From Sphingomonas sp. G-3-2-10 (GTDB taxonomy: Bacteria; Pseudomonadota; Alphaproteobacteria; Sphingomonadales; Sphingomonadaceae): DNA of 64,000 bases. This document shows, piece by piece, positions 28,477-37,051 of this stretch. The stretch spans positions 1,984,001-2,048,000 of the forward strand of contig NZ_JABBFY010000001.1 in NCBI RefSeq assembly GCF_012927115.1, read 5' to 3'. The notes under the pieces are model-generated. The model saw nothing but the letters and a program-made list of their open reading frames with translations. It was not told the DNA's origin and did no database searches. A program made the translations under genes and the position numbers. Numbering within the stretch: position 1 is the stretch's first letter; each line of letters begins with the position of its first letter.

Positions 28477-29066
28477 ACCCGGTCCCCAACGACCAGATCG
28501 CCACGATCGTCACCTCCCTGGAGATGCTGGCGAAGCCGGTGCCGCGCCCTACCCCGCCCTCGCCCTTCCGGCTGGTCCACTGGCCGAAGCCGGACAGCGA
28601 GCGGTACCGCACGCTGTTCCGGCGCGTGGGGGAGCCGTGGATGTGGTTCTCGCGGCTGGTGATGGCCGAGGAGCGGCTGCGCGCGATCCTCGATGACGAG
28701 CGGGTCGAAGTCTATGCGGTGACCAACCGCGCAGGCGTCGAGCTGGGGATGCTCGAACTCGACTTCCGCACCGAAGGCATGTGCGAGCTCTCGTTCTTCG
28801 GGATGGTCGCGGAACTGACCGGCAAGGGCAATGGCGGCTGGCTGATGGGCCATGCGCTGGCGCTGGGCTGGCGCAAGGGCGTCGAGCGGATGTGGGTGCA
28901 TACCTGCACGCTGGATCATCCTAGCGCGCTGGGGTTCTATCAGCGCCACGGCTTCGTGCCCTACCGGCGCGAAGTGGAGACCTTCGCCGATCCGCGCCTG
29001 TCGGGCCTGATGCCGCGCGAGGCGGCGCCTCACATTCCGGTGCTGGATCCCGCCAGACGGCGATAG
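28467..29066 (+). CDS. GNAT family N-acetyltransferase
   Basis: 199 residues. A GNAT fold is seen as YAVTNRAGVELGMLELDFR, the motif A strand-helix with GKGNGGWLMGHALALGWRKG (acetyl-CoA pyrophosphate loop), VERMWVHTCTLDHPSALGFYQRHGFVPYRREVE (motif B). The substrate is unknown. Its start overlaps hemF by 10 bases, and its 3' end overlaps the convergent minus-strand gene by 37 bases. Confidence 0.85.
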   Translation: MGLNPVPNDQIATIVTSLEMLAKPVPRPTPPSPFRLVHWPKPDSERYRTLFRRVGEPWMWFSRLVMAEERLRAILDDERVEVYAVTNRAGVELGMLELDFRTEGMCELSFFGMVAELTGKGNGGWLMGHALALGWRKGVERMWVHTCTLDHPSALGFYQRHGFVPYRREVETFADPRLSGLMPREAAPHIPVLDPARRR

Positions 29067-29755
29067 GCGGCGACCTGGAGCAAGGCCGAGGCGAGCGCGG
29101 CAAGGGCCGAAACGAACGACGCGAGCAGCAGCACCGGTGCCGCCACGACCGGCGAGAGGCTTTTCGCCGCCAGCGCCAGATCGCCGAGCAGCATCGCCGC
29201 CAGCGCGTTGGCCATCACCACCGCGAGATAGGTCGTCGTCAGCATCCAGCCATGTCCGCGCGTATGGGCAATGCCCTGCATCAGCCCGGACAGCGGATTG
29301 CGGCGTTCGGCAACGATCGTCGCGGTGGTCAGGAAGGTTCGCCCGGCGAGGTAGAAGCCGGGCAGGATCAGCGGAAAGAAGCCAATGCCGCACAACAGGC
29401 TGGCGAAGATCCAGCCCGCCAGCACCACCGGCCACAGCCACAGCGCCCGGCCGATCGCATCGCGAAGGGTCGGCCGCTCGGGCGAGAGCAGCATTACCAG
29501 CAGCGTTGCGGTGCCGAGCAATTGCACGCCGATGGCCGAGACCAGCCACGGGCCGTTATCGACGAAATAGGCGATCATCGCCGCCTGACGCCCGGCCTCG
29601 TCCAGCGCACTGGTATCCGCCGGATCGGGCATGAACAGATTCAGCGCGAACGATGGCAGCAGATAGAAGACGCACGCGATCCGCAGCAGCAGGTCGCGAT
29701 CCGCCTTCCAATATCCCGCTGCCGATTCGAGCAGCTCGACCAGCCGCAACTTCAC
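29030..29755 (-). CDS. multi-pass membrane protein (paralogue of the next gene upstream)
   Basis: 241 residues from GTG 29755, which overlaps the stop of the preceding gene as GTGA; longer frames run through that gene and are not real. Several transmembrane segments: GPWLVSAIGVQLLGTATLLVML, LWPVVLAGWIFASLLCGIGFFPLILPGFYLAG, TTTYLAVVMANALAAMLL and VLLLASFVSALAALASALL. The layout, and the segment LMQGIAHTRGHGWMLTTTYLAV, parallel the neighbour at 29752-30576. Function is unknown; the pair resembles integral domains sometimes annotated as glycerophosphodiester-phosphodiesterase membrane domains. Confidence 0.65.
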   Translation of the reverse strand: MKLRLVELLESAAGYWKADRDLLLRIACVFYLLPSFALNLFMPDPADTSALDEAGRQAAMIAYFVDNGPWLVSAIGVQLLGTATLLVMLLSPERPTLRDAIGRALWLWPVVLAGWIFASLLCGIGFFPLILPGFYLAGRTFLTTATIVAERRNPLSGLMQGIAHTRGHGWMLTTTYLAVVMANALAAMLLGDLALAAKSLSPVVAAPVLLLASFVSALAALASALLQVAAYRRLAGSSTGM

Positions 29756-30576
29756 GATCGCACGGCGCGCTCGCGCTCCGCGGCAAGGGCGACATAGAGC
29801 TTGGCGGCAAAGACCGGGGCCAGCACGGTGAAGCCGGTCTGCACCGCCGCGACGATCACCGACGTCAGCACGCTGGCGAGGCTGAGCGTACCGCCCCCGC
29901 CGCCGGCGATCAGCGAGAAGACCGTGCCGAACACGAGCTGCGCCGCCAGCGCCGCCACATTGGACACCACCGCATAGAGGAACATCACGCCGACGATCCG
30001 CCACGCGACGCCGCGGGTCAGCGCCCAGCTGCGCAGCAGCGCGCCGAACATCGCCTTTTCCCGCACGATCACAGCGTTCACCACCGCAAGGCGCGCGCCG
30101 AGCCAGATGCAGACCAGCGCCGCGAGGATGCCATAGATGCCGATCGACCAGGCGACGCTGGACGGCATCGACACATCGACCGGCGTACCGCGCGCGATCG
30201 CCGCCAGATCGACTCCGCTGACCATCAGCGTCAGGACGATGGGCGCGAAGATCAGCATCATCGCGAGGAATATCGCCACGGCGACCGCCAGCGCCGGCCC
30301 CAGCCGCCGCAGCGCGATCCTGCCCGCGCCGCCGCCGCCGTCGAGCACCATTGCGGTGAGCATCAGCATGCCCCAGGTGATCACGACGATCGCAGCGAGG
30401 ATGATGAGTTCGAGCACCAGCCGCAGCCCGGGCGTGGTCTCGGTGACCAGCGGCTGAAAGCTGCCCATGACCGAGAAGGGTACGAAGAACGCGATCAGCG
30501 CGATCGGCACGATCGAGGGCAGATTGTCGGTCAGAAATTCCGCCGTCCGATCCCAGACGGTGCCCATCTTCACCAT
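29752..30576 (-). CDS. multi-pass membrane protein
   Basis: 274 residues from ATG 30576. Roughly six transmembrane helices: [90 protein letters not shown] and others. The [25 protein letters not shown] segment matches the corresponding part of the downstream gene. No enzymatic motif is seen. Diverges from lipB. Co-translation with the next gene is implied by the GTGA junction. Confidence 0.65.
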   Translation of the reverse strand: MVKMGTVWDRTAEFLTDNLPSIVPIALIAFFVPFSVMGSFQPLVTETTPGLRLVLELIILAAIVVITWGMLMLTAMVLDGGGGAGRIALRRLGPALAVAVAIFLAMMLIFAPIVLTLMVSGVDLAAIARGTPVDVSMPSSVAWSIGIYGILAALVCIWLGARLAVVNAVIVREKAMFGALLRSWALTRGVAWRIVGVMFLYAVVSNVAALAAQLVFGTVFSLIAGGGGGTLSLASVLTSVIVAAVQTGFTVLAPVFAAKLYVALAAERERAVRS

Positions 30577-30673
30577 GACCGCTTCTTCCTCCACCCCTGT
30601 TCCGCCTGCGTGTAGCCCCGCGCAACATTGTTGCCAATGCTTGCGAAAATCCGGCCATGCGCGCAATCGGCCA

Positions 30674-31354
30674 ATGATGGCAACGACTTCGGAACGGATC
30701 GAATGGCGCGTCTCTCCGGAGCGCGTACCCTATGACGTGGCGCTGGCCGAAATGGAGGCGCGCGCCGAAGCGGTGCGCGAAGGCGCGGCGGACGAGCTGG
30801 TGTGGCTGCTGGAGCACCCGCCGGTCTATACCGCCGGCACCAGCGCGGACCCGGTCGAGCTGCTCGATCCGCGCTTCCCGGTCCACCGCACCGGACGCGG
30901 CGGCCGCTACACCTATCACGGGCCGGGCCAGCGAATCGGCTATGTCGTGATGGACCTGCGCCAGCGGCAACGCGACGTGCGCAACTATGTCCATTCGCTC
31001 GAAGGCTGGGTGATCGCGGCGCTGGGCGAACTGGGGATCGAGGCGTTCCGCGCGCCGGGGCGGATCGGCATCTGGACGCTGGATCACGGCCAGGAAGCGA
31101 AGATCGGCGCGATCGGCGTACGCATCCGCCAATGGGTGACGCTGCACGGCTTCGCGGTGAACCTGAATCCGGACCTGAATCACTTCACTGGCATCGTGCC
31201 GTGCGGGATCGCCGAATATCCCGTCACCAGCGCCGCCGCGCTTGGCCTCGACATCTCCGCAGCTCGCCTTGATTCTGCCTTAAATGCCACATTTTTGCCA
31301 TTTTTGGCCGATCTGGACGAAATTGGCCTTGAGGGCCCGAACCGAACCGACTAA
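30674..31354 (+). CDS. lipB: octanoyl-[acyl-carrier-protein]:protein octanoyltransferase
   Basis: 226 residues from ATG 30674 (a second ATG follows directly). Transfers octanoyl groups from ACP to lipoyl domains. Family blocks: [41 protein letters not shown], the catalytic Lys in [22 protein letters not shown] and the catalytic Cys in [14 protein letters not shown]. Runs divergently from the membrane-protein pair. The frame upstream of 30674 is antisense to that pair and is discarded. Confidence 0.96.
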   Translation: MMATTSERIEWRVSPERVPYDVALAEMEARAEAVREGAADELVWLLEHPPVYTAGTSADPVELLDPRFPVHRTGRGGRYTYHGPGQRIGYVVMDLRQRQRDVRNYVHSLEGWVIAALGELGIEAFRAPGRIGIWTLDHGQEAKIGAIGVRIRQWVTLHGFAVNLNPDLNHFTGIVPCGIAEYPVTSAAALGLDISAARLDSALNATFLPFLADLDEIGLEGPNRTD

Positions 31355-31417
31355 TATCCACTAAGGTTTGGGTATTAGGGCGTTCTGCCGCCAAACTGAT
31401 TATCTAGGGAGCTTTCA

Positions 31418-31645
31418 ATGCGTGCAATTCTTTCGAAGGTCGCTGCGGTTTCGATGATCGCCGGCGCCGGCCTGCTCGTCACGGCCTGCGGCAAGACCGA
31501 GACCACGGCCACCGTCAACAACACCGTCGAGGAAGTCTCGACCGTCAACGTCACCGACGACATGACCGGCACCGTCGACGCCGCCAACGTGAGCACGACC
31601 ACGGTCAGCAACACCGTCGAGACCACCACCTCGAACACGATGTAA
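31418..31645 (+). CDS. short Thr/Asn/Val-rich lipoprotein
   Basis: 75 residues with a lipobox at LLVTAC (Cys24). The mature 52 residues are almost entirely Thr, Val, Asn, Ser, Glu and Asp with an imperfect repeat (NNTVEEVSTVN ... STTTVSNTVETTTSN) and no Lys or Arg beyond the first few positions. AGGGAGC precedes the ATG and a strong terminator follows, so it is a self-contained expressed gene. It looks intrinsically disordered or beta-stacking, perhaps an outer-membrane surface tether. No family is recognised. Confidence 0.7.
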   Translation: MRAILSKVAAVSMIAGAGLLVTACGKTETTATVNNTVEEVSTVNVTDDMTGTVDAANVSTTTVSNTVETTTSNTM

Positions 31646-31671
31646 TCTCGCTTTCACAGCGATGATGCAGA

Positions 31672-31701
31672 GGGCCGCCCGGGCAACCGGGCGGCCCTTT
31701 T
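31672..31701 (+). terminator. terminator of the Thr/Asn-rich lipoprotein gene
   Basis: A perfect 11-bp stem (GGGCCGCCCGG / CCGGGCGGCCC) with GCAA tetraloop is followed by TTTTCGTT, 26 bases after the stop codon. Confidence 0.9.
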
Positions 31702-31804
31702 CGTTCCAGAAATGGGCCGGTGCGAACGGGTTAACTTTAAAAAGGGGCTTGGGGCTGTCCTAAAAAGTCCGTAACCACGCCACATAAGGATCGAGAGGGA
31801 CAAG

Positions 31805-32491
31805 ATGCTCGTTCGGCGTATCGTTTTTGCAATGGCCATGAGCGCCGGCCTGATGGCCGCGGCGCCGGCTTCCGCGCAATTCTTCATGAAGCCCGTTGAC
31901 CTGAGCAGCGAGCGCGCCACCGGCGGCGAACCCGGCATGGTCGGCCCGGCCCTGCCCGGCGCGACGCCGGAGGAACTGCGCGCGGCGATGGTGTGGAACC
32001 TGCGCGCCGCGCTGAACGTGGCGGCGCTGCAATGCCAGTTCGAGCCGACCCTGCTGACGCTCGACAATTACAACGCGATCCTGCGCGACCATTCGAAGGA
32101 GCTGGCCAGCGCGTACGCGACGCTGGAAAAATACTTCGTCCGGGTCGCGAAAAACAACAAGAAGGCCGGCCAGACCGAGCTCGATCGCTTCGGTACGCGC
32201 GTCTATTCGGGCTTCTCGACCGTCTCGGCGCAGCTTTCCTTCTGCTCGGTCGCGTCGGACATCGGCCATGACGCGCTGTTCCTGAAGCCCGGCTCGTTCG
32301 GCGAACTGGCGCACGACCGGATGCGCGAACTGCGCCGCAGCCTGACGCCGTGGGGCGAGCAGCAGTTCAACAGCAAGCACGCCCGCCCGCTGTACCACAC
32401 CTATCGCCTTCCCGACTTCGCGAACGTGAAGTGCTGGAAGAAGGATCAGTGGGTGGCCAAGAAGTGCGGACCGGTGCCGTCGCTTATCTGA
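31805..32491 (+). CDS. secreted protein of unknown function
   Basis: 228 residues with signal peptide RRIVFAMAMSAGLMAAAPASA. The mature domain is mostly helical, with four Cys placed as if in disulfides (ALQCQF, LSFCSV, VKCWKK, KKCGPV). A recurrent motif is YNAILRDHSKELASAYATLEKYFVRVAK. The Shine-Dalgarno is GAGGGAC. No domain is recognised; it is probably periplasmic. The gene stands alone between two terminator-flanked units and converges on queE. Confidence 0.65.
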   Translation: MLVRRIVFAMAMSAGLMAAAPASAQFFMKPVDLSSERATGGEPGMVGPALPGATPEELRAAMVWNLRAALNVAALQCQFEPTLLTLDNYNAILRDHSKELASAYATLEKYFVRVAKNNKKAGQTELDRFGTRVYSGFSTVSAQLSFCSVASDIGHDALFLKPGSFGELAHDRMRELRRSLTPWGEQQFNSKHARPLYHTYRLPDFANVKCWKKDQWVAKKCGPVPSLI

Positions 32492-32523
32492 GGACGCTGC
32501 GCTGAGCTTCGATGCGTCGAGCG

Positions 32524-33156
32524 TCAGCGCAATCCCAGCAGCTTGTGCGTCTGGAGCGACAGCCGCCATTTCGGCCGCTCCAGCGCGAAGTTCACCGCCG
32601 CATTCTGGTTCTCCAGCGCATTGGCATCGTCCATCGGCTGGACGAGGAAGTGGCTGAAGTCCCAGCCCTCCAGCGCGTCGACATCGGTACCGGCCTGCGG
32701 CCAGACCAGCTTGAGCTCGTCGCCCGACCGCTGCGTCACGTCGCTGCCCGCCTTGGGGCTGACGCACACCCAGTCGATCCCCGGATGCACCGGCAGCGTG
32801 CCGTTGGTCTCGATCGCGATGCGGAAGCCGCGCGCGTGCAGCGCATCGACCAGCGCATCGTCGATCTGCAGCATCGGCTCGCCGCCGGTGAGCACCACGA
32901 AGCGCGCCTCAACGCCCTCGCCCCAATGTCCGGCAACCGCATCGGCCAGCGCCGCCGCGTCGGCGAACTTGCCCCCGCCAACGCCGTCGGTGCCGACGAA
33001 ATCGGTGTCGCAGAATTTGCAGATCGCCTTCGCCCGGTCCTGTTCGCGGCCGGTCCACAGATTGCAGCCGGCGAAGCGCACGAACACCGCGCGCGCACCC
33101 GCATTCACCCCCTCGCCCTGCAGCGTGAGGAACATTTCCTTGACGGCGTAGCTCAT
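32524..33156 (-). CDS. queE: 7-carboxy-7-deazaguanine synthase
   Basis: 210 residues from ATG 33156, which overlaps the queC stop as ATGA. Radical SAM enzyme of queuosine biosynthesis converting 6-carboxytetrahydropterin to 7-carboxy-7-deazaguanine. The cluster cysteines are Cys31, Cys46 and Cys49 (a CX14CX2C spacing characteristic of the alphaproteobacterial QueE subtype), with EMFLTLQGEG before and LTGGEPML (SAM binding) after, then ETNGTLPVHPGIDWVCVSPK. It is paired with queC; queD and queF are not in this window. Confidence 0.94.
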   Translation of the reverse strand: MSYAVKEMFLTLQGEGVNAGARAVFVRFAGCNLWTGREQDRAKAICKFCDTDFVGTDGVGGGKFADAAALADAVAGHWGEGVEARFVVLTGGEPMLQIDDALVDALHARGFRIAIETNGTLPVHPGIDWVCVSPKAGSDVTQRSGDELKLVWPQAGTDVDALEGWDFSHFLVQPMDDANALENQNAAVNFALERPKWRLSLQTHKLLGLR

Positions 33157-33836
33157 GCCGGTTCCGCGTAAACCGTAGGATCGGCGATCCCGGCGTCCTC
33201 GAAGCCCTTCGAGCGCAAGCGGCAGCTGTCGCACAGCCCGCAATGCACGCCGCCGGGCGCCGGATCGTAGCACGACCAGCTGAGCCCCGCGTCGAGCCCC
33301 AGCCGCGCCGCTTCGCGAACGATGTCGGCCTTGGTCATGTGTTGCAGCGGTGCGTGGATCTTGAAGGGCTGGCCCTCGACGCCCGCCTTGGTCGCGACTT
33401 CGGCCAGCTTCTCGAACTCGGCGATGAATTCGGGGCGGCAATCGGGATAGCCCGAATAATCGAGCGCATTGACGCCGATATAGAGGTCGCGCGCGCCCGC
33501 AGCCTCGGCCCAGCCCAGCGCGAGGCTGAGGAAGATGGTGTTGCGCGCGGGGACATAGGTGACGGGGATATCGTCGCCCACCCCGGCCTTTGGCACGTCG
33601 ATCTCCGCCGTCAGCGCAGACCCGCCGAACGCGCGCAGATCGAGCGGCAGCACGACATGCCGTTCCGCCTTGAGCATGTGCGCGATGCGCCGCGCCGCCG
33701 CCAGCTCGATATGGTGCCGCTGATTGTAATCGATCGAAAGCGCCAGCAGGCGATGCCCGTCCTCACGCGCCCGCGCCGCGGACACCATCGAATCCAGCCC
33801 GCCCGAGACCAGCACAACCGCAAAACTCTGAGTCAT
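33153..33836 (-). CDS. queC: 7-cyano-7-deazaguanine synthase
   Basis: 227 residues from ATG 33836. ATP-dependent enzyme making preQ0 from 7-carboxy-7-deazaguanine. The ATP pyrophosphatase P-loop is VVLVSGGLDSMVSA; downstream are YVPARNTIFLSLALGWAEA and DCRPEFIAEFEKL, and the zinc site is Cys-rich: SWSCYDPAPGGVHCGLCDSC. Upstream frame extension runs through tandem terminators and is not coding. I looked for a preQ1 riboswitch in the leader and saw none. Confidence 0.96.
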   Translation of the reverse strand: MTQSFAVVLVSGGLDSMVSAARAREDGHRLLALSIDYNQRHHIELAAARRIAHMLKAERHVVLPLDLRAFGGSALTAEIDVPKAGVGDDIPVTYVPARNTIFLSLALGWAEAAGARDLYIGVNALDYSGYPDCRPEFIAEFEKLAEVATKAGVEGQPFKIHAPLQHMTKADIVREAARLGLDAGLSWSCYDPAPGGVHCGLCDSCRLRSKGFEDAGIADPTVYAEPA

Positions 33837-33881
33837 GCCCGAACGGCTAGCCTTTTTTGCGCGCGCGTCCAGCACGACATG

Positions 33882-33904
33882 AAAAAAGGGCCGCCGAAGC
33901 GGCC
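33882..33904 (-). terminator. second of two tandem terminators upstream of queC
   Basis: GGCCGC-TTCG-GCGGCC stem (33889-33904 on the plus strand) preceding TTTTTT when read on the minus strand. It is a near-copy of the terminator at 33911-33936, 29 bases away, with the same UUCG-capped stem. Confidence 0.85.
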
Positions 33905-33910
33905 ACGCAT

Positions 33911-33936
33911 AAAAAAATGGGCCGCCGAAGCGGCCC
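33911..33936 (-). terminator. first of two tandem terminators upstream of queC
   Basis: GGGCCGC-TTCG-GCGGCCC, a 7-bp stem with UUCG tetraloop, then A and TTTTTTT on the minus strand. It would end either the DUF3617-like transcript or the small-RNA candidate immediately upstream. Confidence 0.9.
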
Positions 33937-34010
33937 TCGTGAGGATCGGGAAAACCCGCCAGAGAGGAATGTGCTCCGGGAAGGAGCGTCCCCTGTCTAA
34001 CCCGCCAATG
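33911..34010 (-). ncRNA. candidate small RNA with anti-Shine-Dalgarno loops
   Basis: About 100 bases on the minus strand between the DUF3617-like gene and queC. In transcript order: a GCTCC-TTCCC-GGAGC hairpin whose loop and flank read CTCCTTCCC, an unpaired CATTCCTCTCT stretch, a CGGG-TTTT-CCCG hairpin, and then the UUCG-capped terminator at 33911-33936. C/U-rich loops complementary to ribosome-binding sites in front of a strong terminator are typical of alphaproteobacterial trans-acting sRNAs. The 5' end and promoter are not defined. The alternative is simply the 3' UTR of the upstream gene. Confidence 0.4.
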
Positions 34011-34053
34011 GTAAATGAAGTGTGAACAAGATTTCGCCACAATTGGGCGCGGA

Positions 34054-34461
34054 TCAGCCGCAGGGGCCGGTCTTGCGTCCTTCGATCTCGAACGAGAAAG
34101 GCGCGCCGTCGACCACGCCCTGCGTGTCGATCCGTACCAGACGACCGGTTTCTACCGTAACGCTGGTGCGGCCATAGCCGTGGCCCGGGCAGGTATAGTG
34201 GACGGTGGCGACGTCCTTCGTATTCTCGATCACCACCTGAGTGCATTGCGCGCCGGGGTGACGCAGCTGGAGGAGAACCGCCGGATTGCCGACGCAGAGC
34301 TTGCGCGACGCGCCGCCTGTCTCCTTGAGCTGCCACTGGCCGGTCTCGATCCCGTTGAGCGCCTGCAACGCATGACGGTCGCGCTGCGGGGCGGCGCCAC
34401 CGGCTCCGATCAGGATCACCATCCCGGCCAGAGCCGGACGCCATATTCGGCCAAACATCAT
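34054..34461 (-). CDS. DUF3617-like secreted protein
   Basis: 135 residues from ATG 34461 (GGGAG upstream). N-terminal hydrophobic segment PALAGMVILIGAGGAA is a likely signal peptide. The pattern fits the DUF3617 family: LNGIETGQWQLKE, then Cys in KLCVGN and QCTQV, VHYTCPGHGYGRTSVTVET, VRIDTQG and a terminal GRKTGPCG. Members are periplasmic and uncharacterised. Lies 95 bases downstream of hslO. Confidence 0.65.
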   Translation of the reverse strand: MMFGRIWRPALAGMVILIGAGGAAPQRDRHALQALNGIETGQWQLKETGGASRKLCVGNPAVLLQLRHPGAQCTQVVIENTKDVATVHYTCPGHGYGRTSVTVETGRLVRIDTQGVVDGAPFSFEIEGRKTGPCG

Positions 34462-34556
34462 CAAGAACACTCCCGCCCCCGGGCGACCCGCGCACGGCTC
34501 TGTGGCCGAATCGCGTCTTCGTTCAATTCCCACCGATATGGCGTGAGATCGCCATA

Positions 34557-35492
34557 TTACAACGGCGGTGTAATGAAATCGGACAGGGGCACGGGGAATT
34601 TGATCGAGCAGAATGCGCAGTCGACGGTGATGACGCCCTGCTCATCGGCCATGTCCGCCCGTTCCTCCGGACCGAACTTGGACAGGACCGACGTGATATA
34701 GGCGGGATCGCACCGGCAGCCGCGGCTGAGCGCCACCGAACCGAGCACGCGCACCTCTTCCTCCTCGTTGAACAGGCGCCATACGAGGGTTTCGAGGGTG
34801 ATCGACGCATCGGCCAGTTCGTCCGCGCCCATCGTGCTGCCCAGCGCCTCGACATGCTCCCATTCGGGATGGTCGAGCCGGGTGTGCAGCCGCTCGCGGC
34901 CCACCTCGCCCTCCGGCAGATGCTGGAGGAACAGGCCGCCGGCGATCAGCTTGCCCGCCGCGTCGCGATTCATTCCCAGCCGGACAAGGCTGGGAATCTG
35001 CTCGGACTGAAGGAAATAGCTCTCGGCCGCGGCCGCCAGCGAGTCGCCGTCGAGCGGGACGATGCCCTGATAGCGTTCCTTGGTGGCCGCCTGATCGAAG
35101 GTGATGGCGAGATAGCCGGTGCCGAACAGCGCGAACAGCGACGGGTTCGGCCCGACTTCGGCGAGCTTGTCCTCGTCATACTGGATATAGCCGCGCAGTT
35201 CGCCGCCGCGATAGTCGCACACCAGCAGCCGCACGACGCCGTTCTGCGTCTGCGTCTGGAGGGTCAGCTGACCACCGGCATCCTTCAGCGTCGAGCCCAG
35301 CAGAGCGGCAAGCGTCAGCGCCTCCGCGAGCAGAGCCTCGATCGCTGGCGGATAGGCGTGCGCGGCCAGGATCACGTCGAGCGCCGGCCCGAGCCGCACC
35401 ATGCGCCCGCGCGCATGGCGCTCGGGAATGGTAAAGCCGATTGCGCGATCGAGGTCCTTGGCGAGATCGGTTGCAGGCACGGTGTCGGTCAC
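34557..35492 (-). CDS. hslO: redox-regulated chaperone Hsp33
   Basis: 311 residues from GTG 35492, chosen because GGTGGAG sits about seven bases upstream; an ATG at 35525 is an alternative. Hsp33 is a holdase switched on by oxidation. The zinc-binding switch at the C-terminus has the CxC and CxxC pairs (GCRCDP and DCAFCS). The N-terminal domain contains LGPALDVILAAHAYP, LLVCDYRGGELRGYIQYDE and YQGIVPLDGDSLA. Downstream of argD-argF as often in alphaproteobacteria. Confidence 0.94.
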   Translation of the reverse strand: MTDTVPATDLAKDLDRAIGFTIPERHARGRMVRLGPALDVILAAHAYPPAIEALLAEALTLAALLGSTLKDAGGQLTLQTQTQNGVVRLLVCDYRGGELRGYIQYDEDKLAEVGPNPSLFALFGTGYLAITFDQAATKERYQGIVPLDGDSLAAAAESYFLQSEQIPSLVRLGMNRDAAGKLIAGGLFLQHLPEGEVGRERLHTRLDHPEWEHVEALGSTMGADELADASITLETLVWRLFNEEEEVRVLGSVALSRGCRCDPAYITSVLSKFGPEERADMADEQGVITVDCAFCSIKFPVPLSDFITPPL

Positions 35493-35593
35493 GGCAAATC
35501 TCCACCCGTCCGGCGGCCGCTGCATGCGACGCCCTCGGGCGATCGGGTTTTCGGGATTGGGCTATAGATAGGAAGCGCCGTTCCCGAAACAAC

Positions 35594-36016
35594 TCAGGCG
35601 GCGCAGACCTGTTTCCGCGGGCGCGACACGACCCATAGCGCCCAGCCGCTCATCAGCGCGAGCAGGCCCAGCAGCGCGAGAATGAAGCTGCTGTACCCCG
35701 CTACCACGAGTTGACCGATATTCAGGAAAGACGGCGCGACGATCAGGCCGATCCATATGGGGCTGCTGCAGATGAGCAGCGCGCAACCGACACCTCCGGC
35801 AACAAGCCAAAGGCCGGTCATTTGCATCCGTGCGTAAGGACGCCTTTCACGGATCGAAAGCAGGACGCCAACGGCATTCGCGGCGGCGATCAGAAGCAAC
35901 GACAGCAACGCCCAGCCCCCGACACTCAAACCCGCACCGTCATCGAACGCAGCCCTAACCGCCAGCGCCGCGACGGCAGCCAGCGCGGCTATCGCCGCTA
36001 TCCGGATCGCCTGCAT
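35594..36016 (-). CDS. small four-helix membrane protein
   Basis: 140 residues, four hydrophobic segments (IAAIAALAAVAALAVRAAF; VGGWALLSLLLIAAANAVGVLL; MTGLWLVAGGVGCALLICSSPIWIGLIV; LVVAGYSSFILALLGLLALMSGWALWVV) and a basic tail RPRKQVCAA. It starts nine bases after the argF stop, so it is probably in the arg transcript between argF and hslO. No family is recognised; base composition resembles its surroundings. Confidence 0.6.
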   Translation of the reverse strand: MQAIRIAAIAALAAVAALAVRAAFDDGAGLSVGGWALLSLLLIAAANAVGVLLSIRERRPYARMQMTGLWLVAGGVGCALLICSSPIWIGLIVAPSFLNIGQLVVAGYSSFILALLGLLALMSGWALWVVSRPRKQVCAA

Positions 36017-36025
36017 TCGTGCCTC

Positions 36026-36946
36026 CTAGATCTGACCGAAGCACCACCTTAGCACCGACTTCTGCGCATGAAGGCGGTTTTCCGCCTCGGGCCAGATCAG
36101 CGACTGAGGTCCGTCGATCACTTCGCTCGTCACTTCCTCTTCACGATGCGCGGGGAGGCAGTGGAGGAACTTCGCGTCGGGCTTTGCCGCCGCCATCAGG
36201 TCGGCGGTGACCTGATAGGGCATCATCGCCGCCAGCTTGGTCTCGGCGTGGAGCTGGCCCATCGAGATCCAGGTGTCGGTGACGATGATGTCGGCACCCT
36301 CCACGGCTTCGCGCGGATCGCCGACCACGCGCGCCCGGCCCTGCCCGCGTGCGACGTCGCTTTCGGGGGGCTGGAAGCCCTGCGGACAGGCTGCGACCAC
36401 GTCGAACTGCATCAGCGCGCCGGCTTCGATGATCGAAGCGAGCACGTTGTTGCCGTCGCCGAGCCACGCGACCTTGAGGCCGGGGAGCGACTTGCCGCTT
36501 TCGATGATCGTCAGCAGATCGGCCATGATCTGGCACGGATGCGAATTATCGGTAAGGCCGTTGATGACCGGCACGCTGGCATAGTGCGCCATTTCCTCGA
36601 GCTTCGCATGATCGTCGGTGCGGACCATGATCGCGTCGCAATAGCCGGAAAGCACGCGGGCGGTGTCGGCCACCGTCTCGCCGCGGCCGAGCTGCGACGT
36701 ACCCCCGTCGAGGATCACCGAACTGCCGCCGAGCTGGCGGATCGCCATGTCGAACGACACGCGGGTGCGGGTCGAATTCTTTTCGAACACCATCGCAAGG
36801 GTGTGCCCGGCGAGCGGGGCGTCGGCATCGGCCTTGCCCTTGGGATAGCCCGCGCGCGCGGCCTTGCGGTCGATCGCATCGGCCAGCATCGCGGCGATGC
36901 CGTCGGGGCCGGCGTCGGTCAGATCGAGAAAGTTACGGTAGGTCAT
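36026..36946 (-). CDS. argF: ornithine carbamoyltransferase
   Basis: 306 residues, standard length. Forms citrulline from ornithine and carbamoyl phosphate. Carbamoyl-phosphate site [35 protein letters not shown]; ornithine-binding TDTWISMG; and the catalytic Cys loop [14 protein letters not shown]. Follows argD with a 105-base gap that contains a palindromic repeat (family C). Confidence 0.97.
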   Translation of the reverse strand: MTYRNFLDLTDAGPDGIAAMLADAIDRKAARAGYPKGKADADAPLAGHTLAMVFEKNSTRTRVSFDMAIRQLGGSSVILDGGTSQLGRGETVADTARVLSGYCDAIMVRTDDHAKLEEMAHYASVPVINGLTDNSHPCQIMADLLTIIESGKSLPGLKVAWLGDGNNVLASIIEAGALMQFDVVAACPQGFQPPESDVARGQGRARVVGDPREAVEGADIIVTDTWISMGQLHAETKLAAMMPYQVTADLMAAAKPDAKFLHCLPAHREEEVTSEVIDGPQSLIWPEAENRLHAQKSVLRWCFGQI

Positions 36947-36966
36947 GGCAGAATTACTCTCTCACC

Positions 36967-37023
36967 GTTCGCTTCGGGCGAAGTCGAGAAGCAATGTGTC
37001 TCGACTTCGCCCGACAGGAACGG
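36967..37023. repeat. palindromic repeat between argD and argF, family C, full copy
   Basis: A perfect 14-bp inverted repeat (36976-36989 and 36999-37012; core GGGCGAAGTCGAGA) with outer CCGTTCG / CGGAAC-like partners. A half copy with the same core (TTCGAGCGAAGTCGAGAAAC) is at 52619-52638. It occupies most of the spacer within the arg operon. Confidence 0.8.
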
Positions 37024-37051
37024 AAGGGGGCGTTCGGTCCGGGCGCCGGGA

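Noticed and set aside
29756..31183. 717-residue protein covering the membrane pair and the lipB region
   Set aside because: It reads in the frame opposite lipB and out of frame with the second membrane gene. The real start is the GTG at 29755.
33837..34050. preQ1 riboswitch in the leader of queC
   Set aside because: queC is a preQ0 pathway gene so I looked, but the leader holds two terminators and C/U-rich loops rather than the compact H-type pseudoknot with an A-rich tail.
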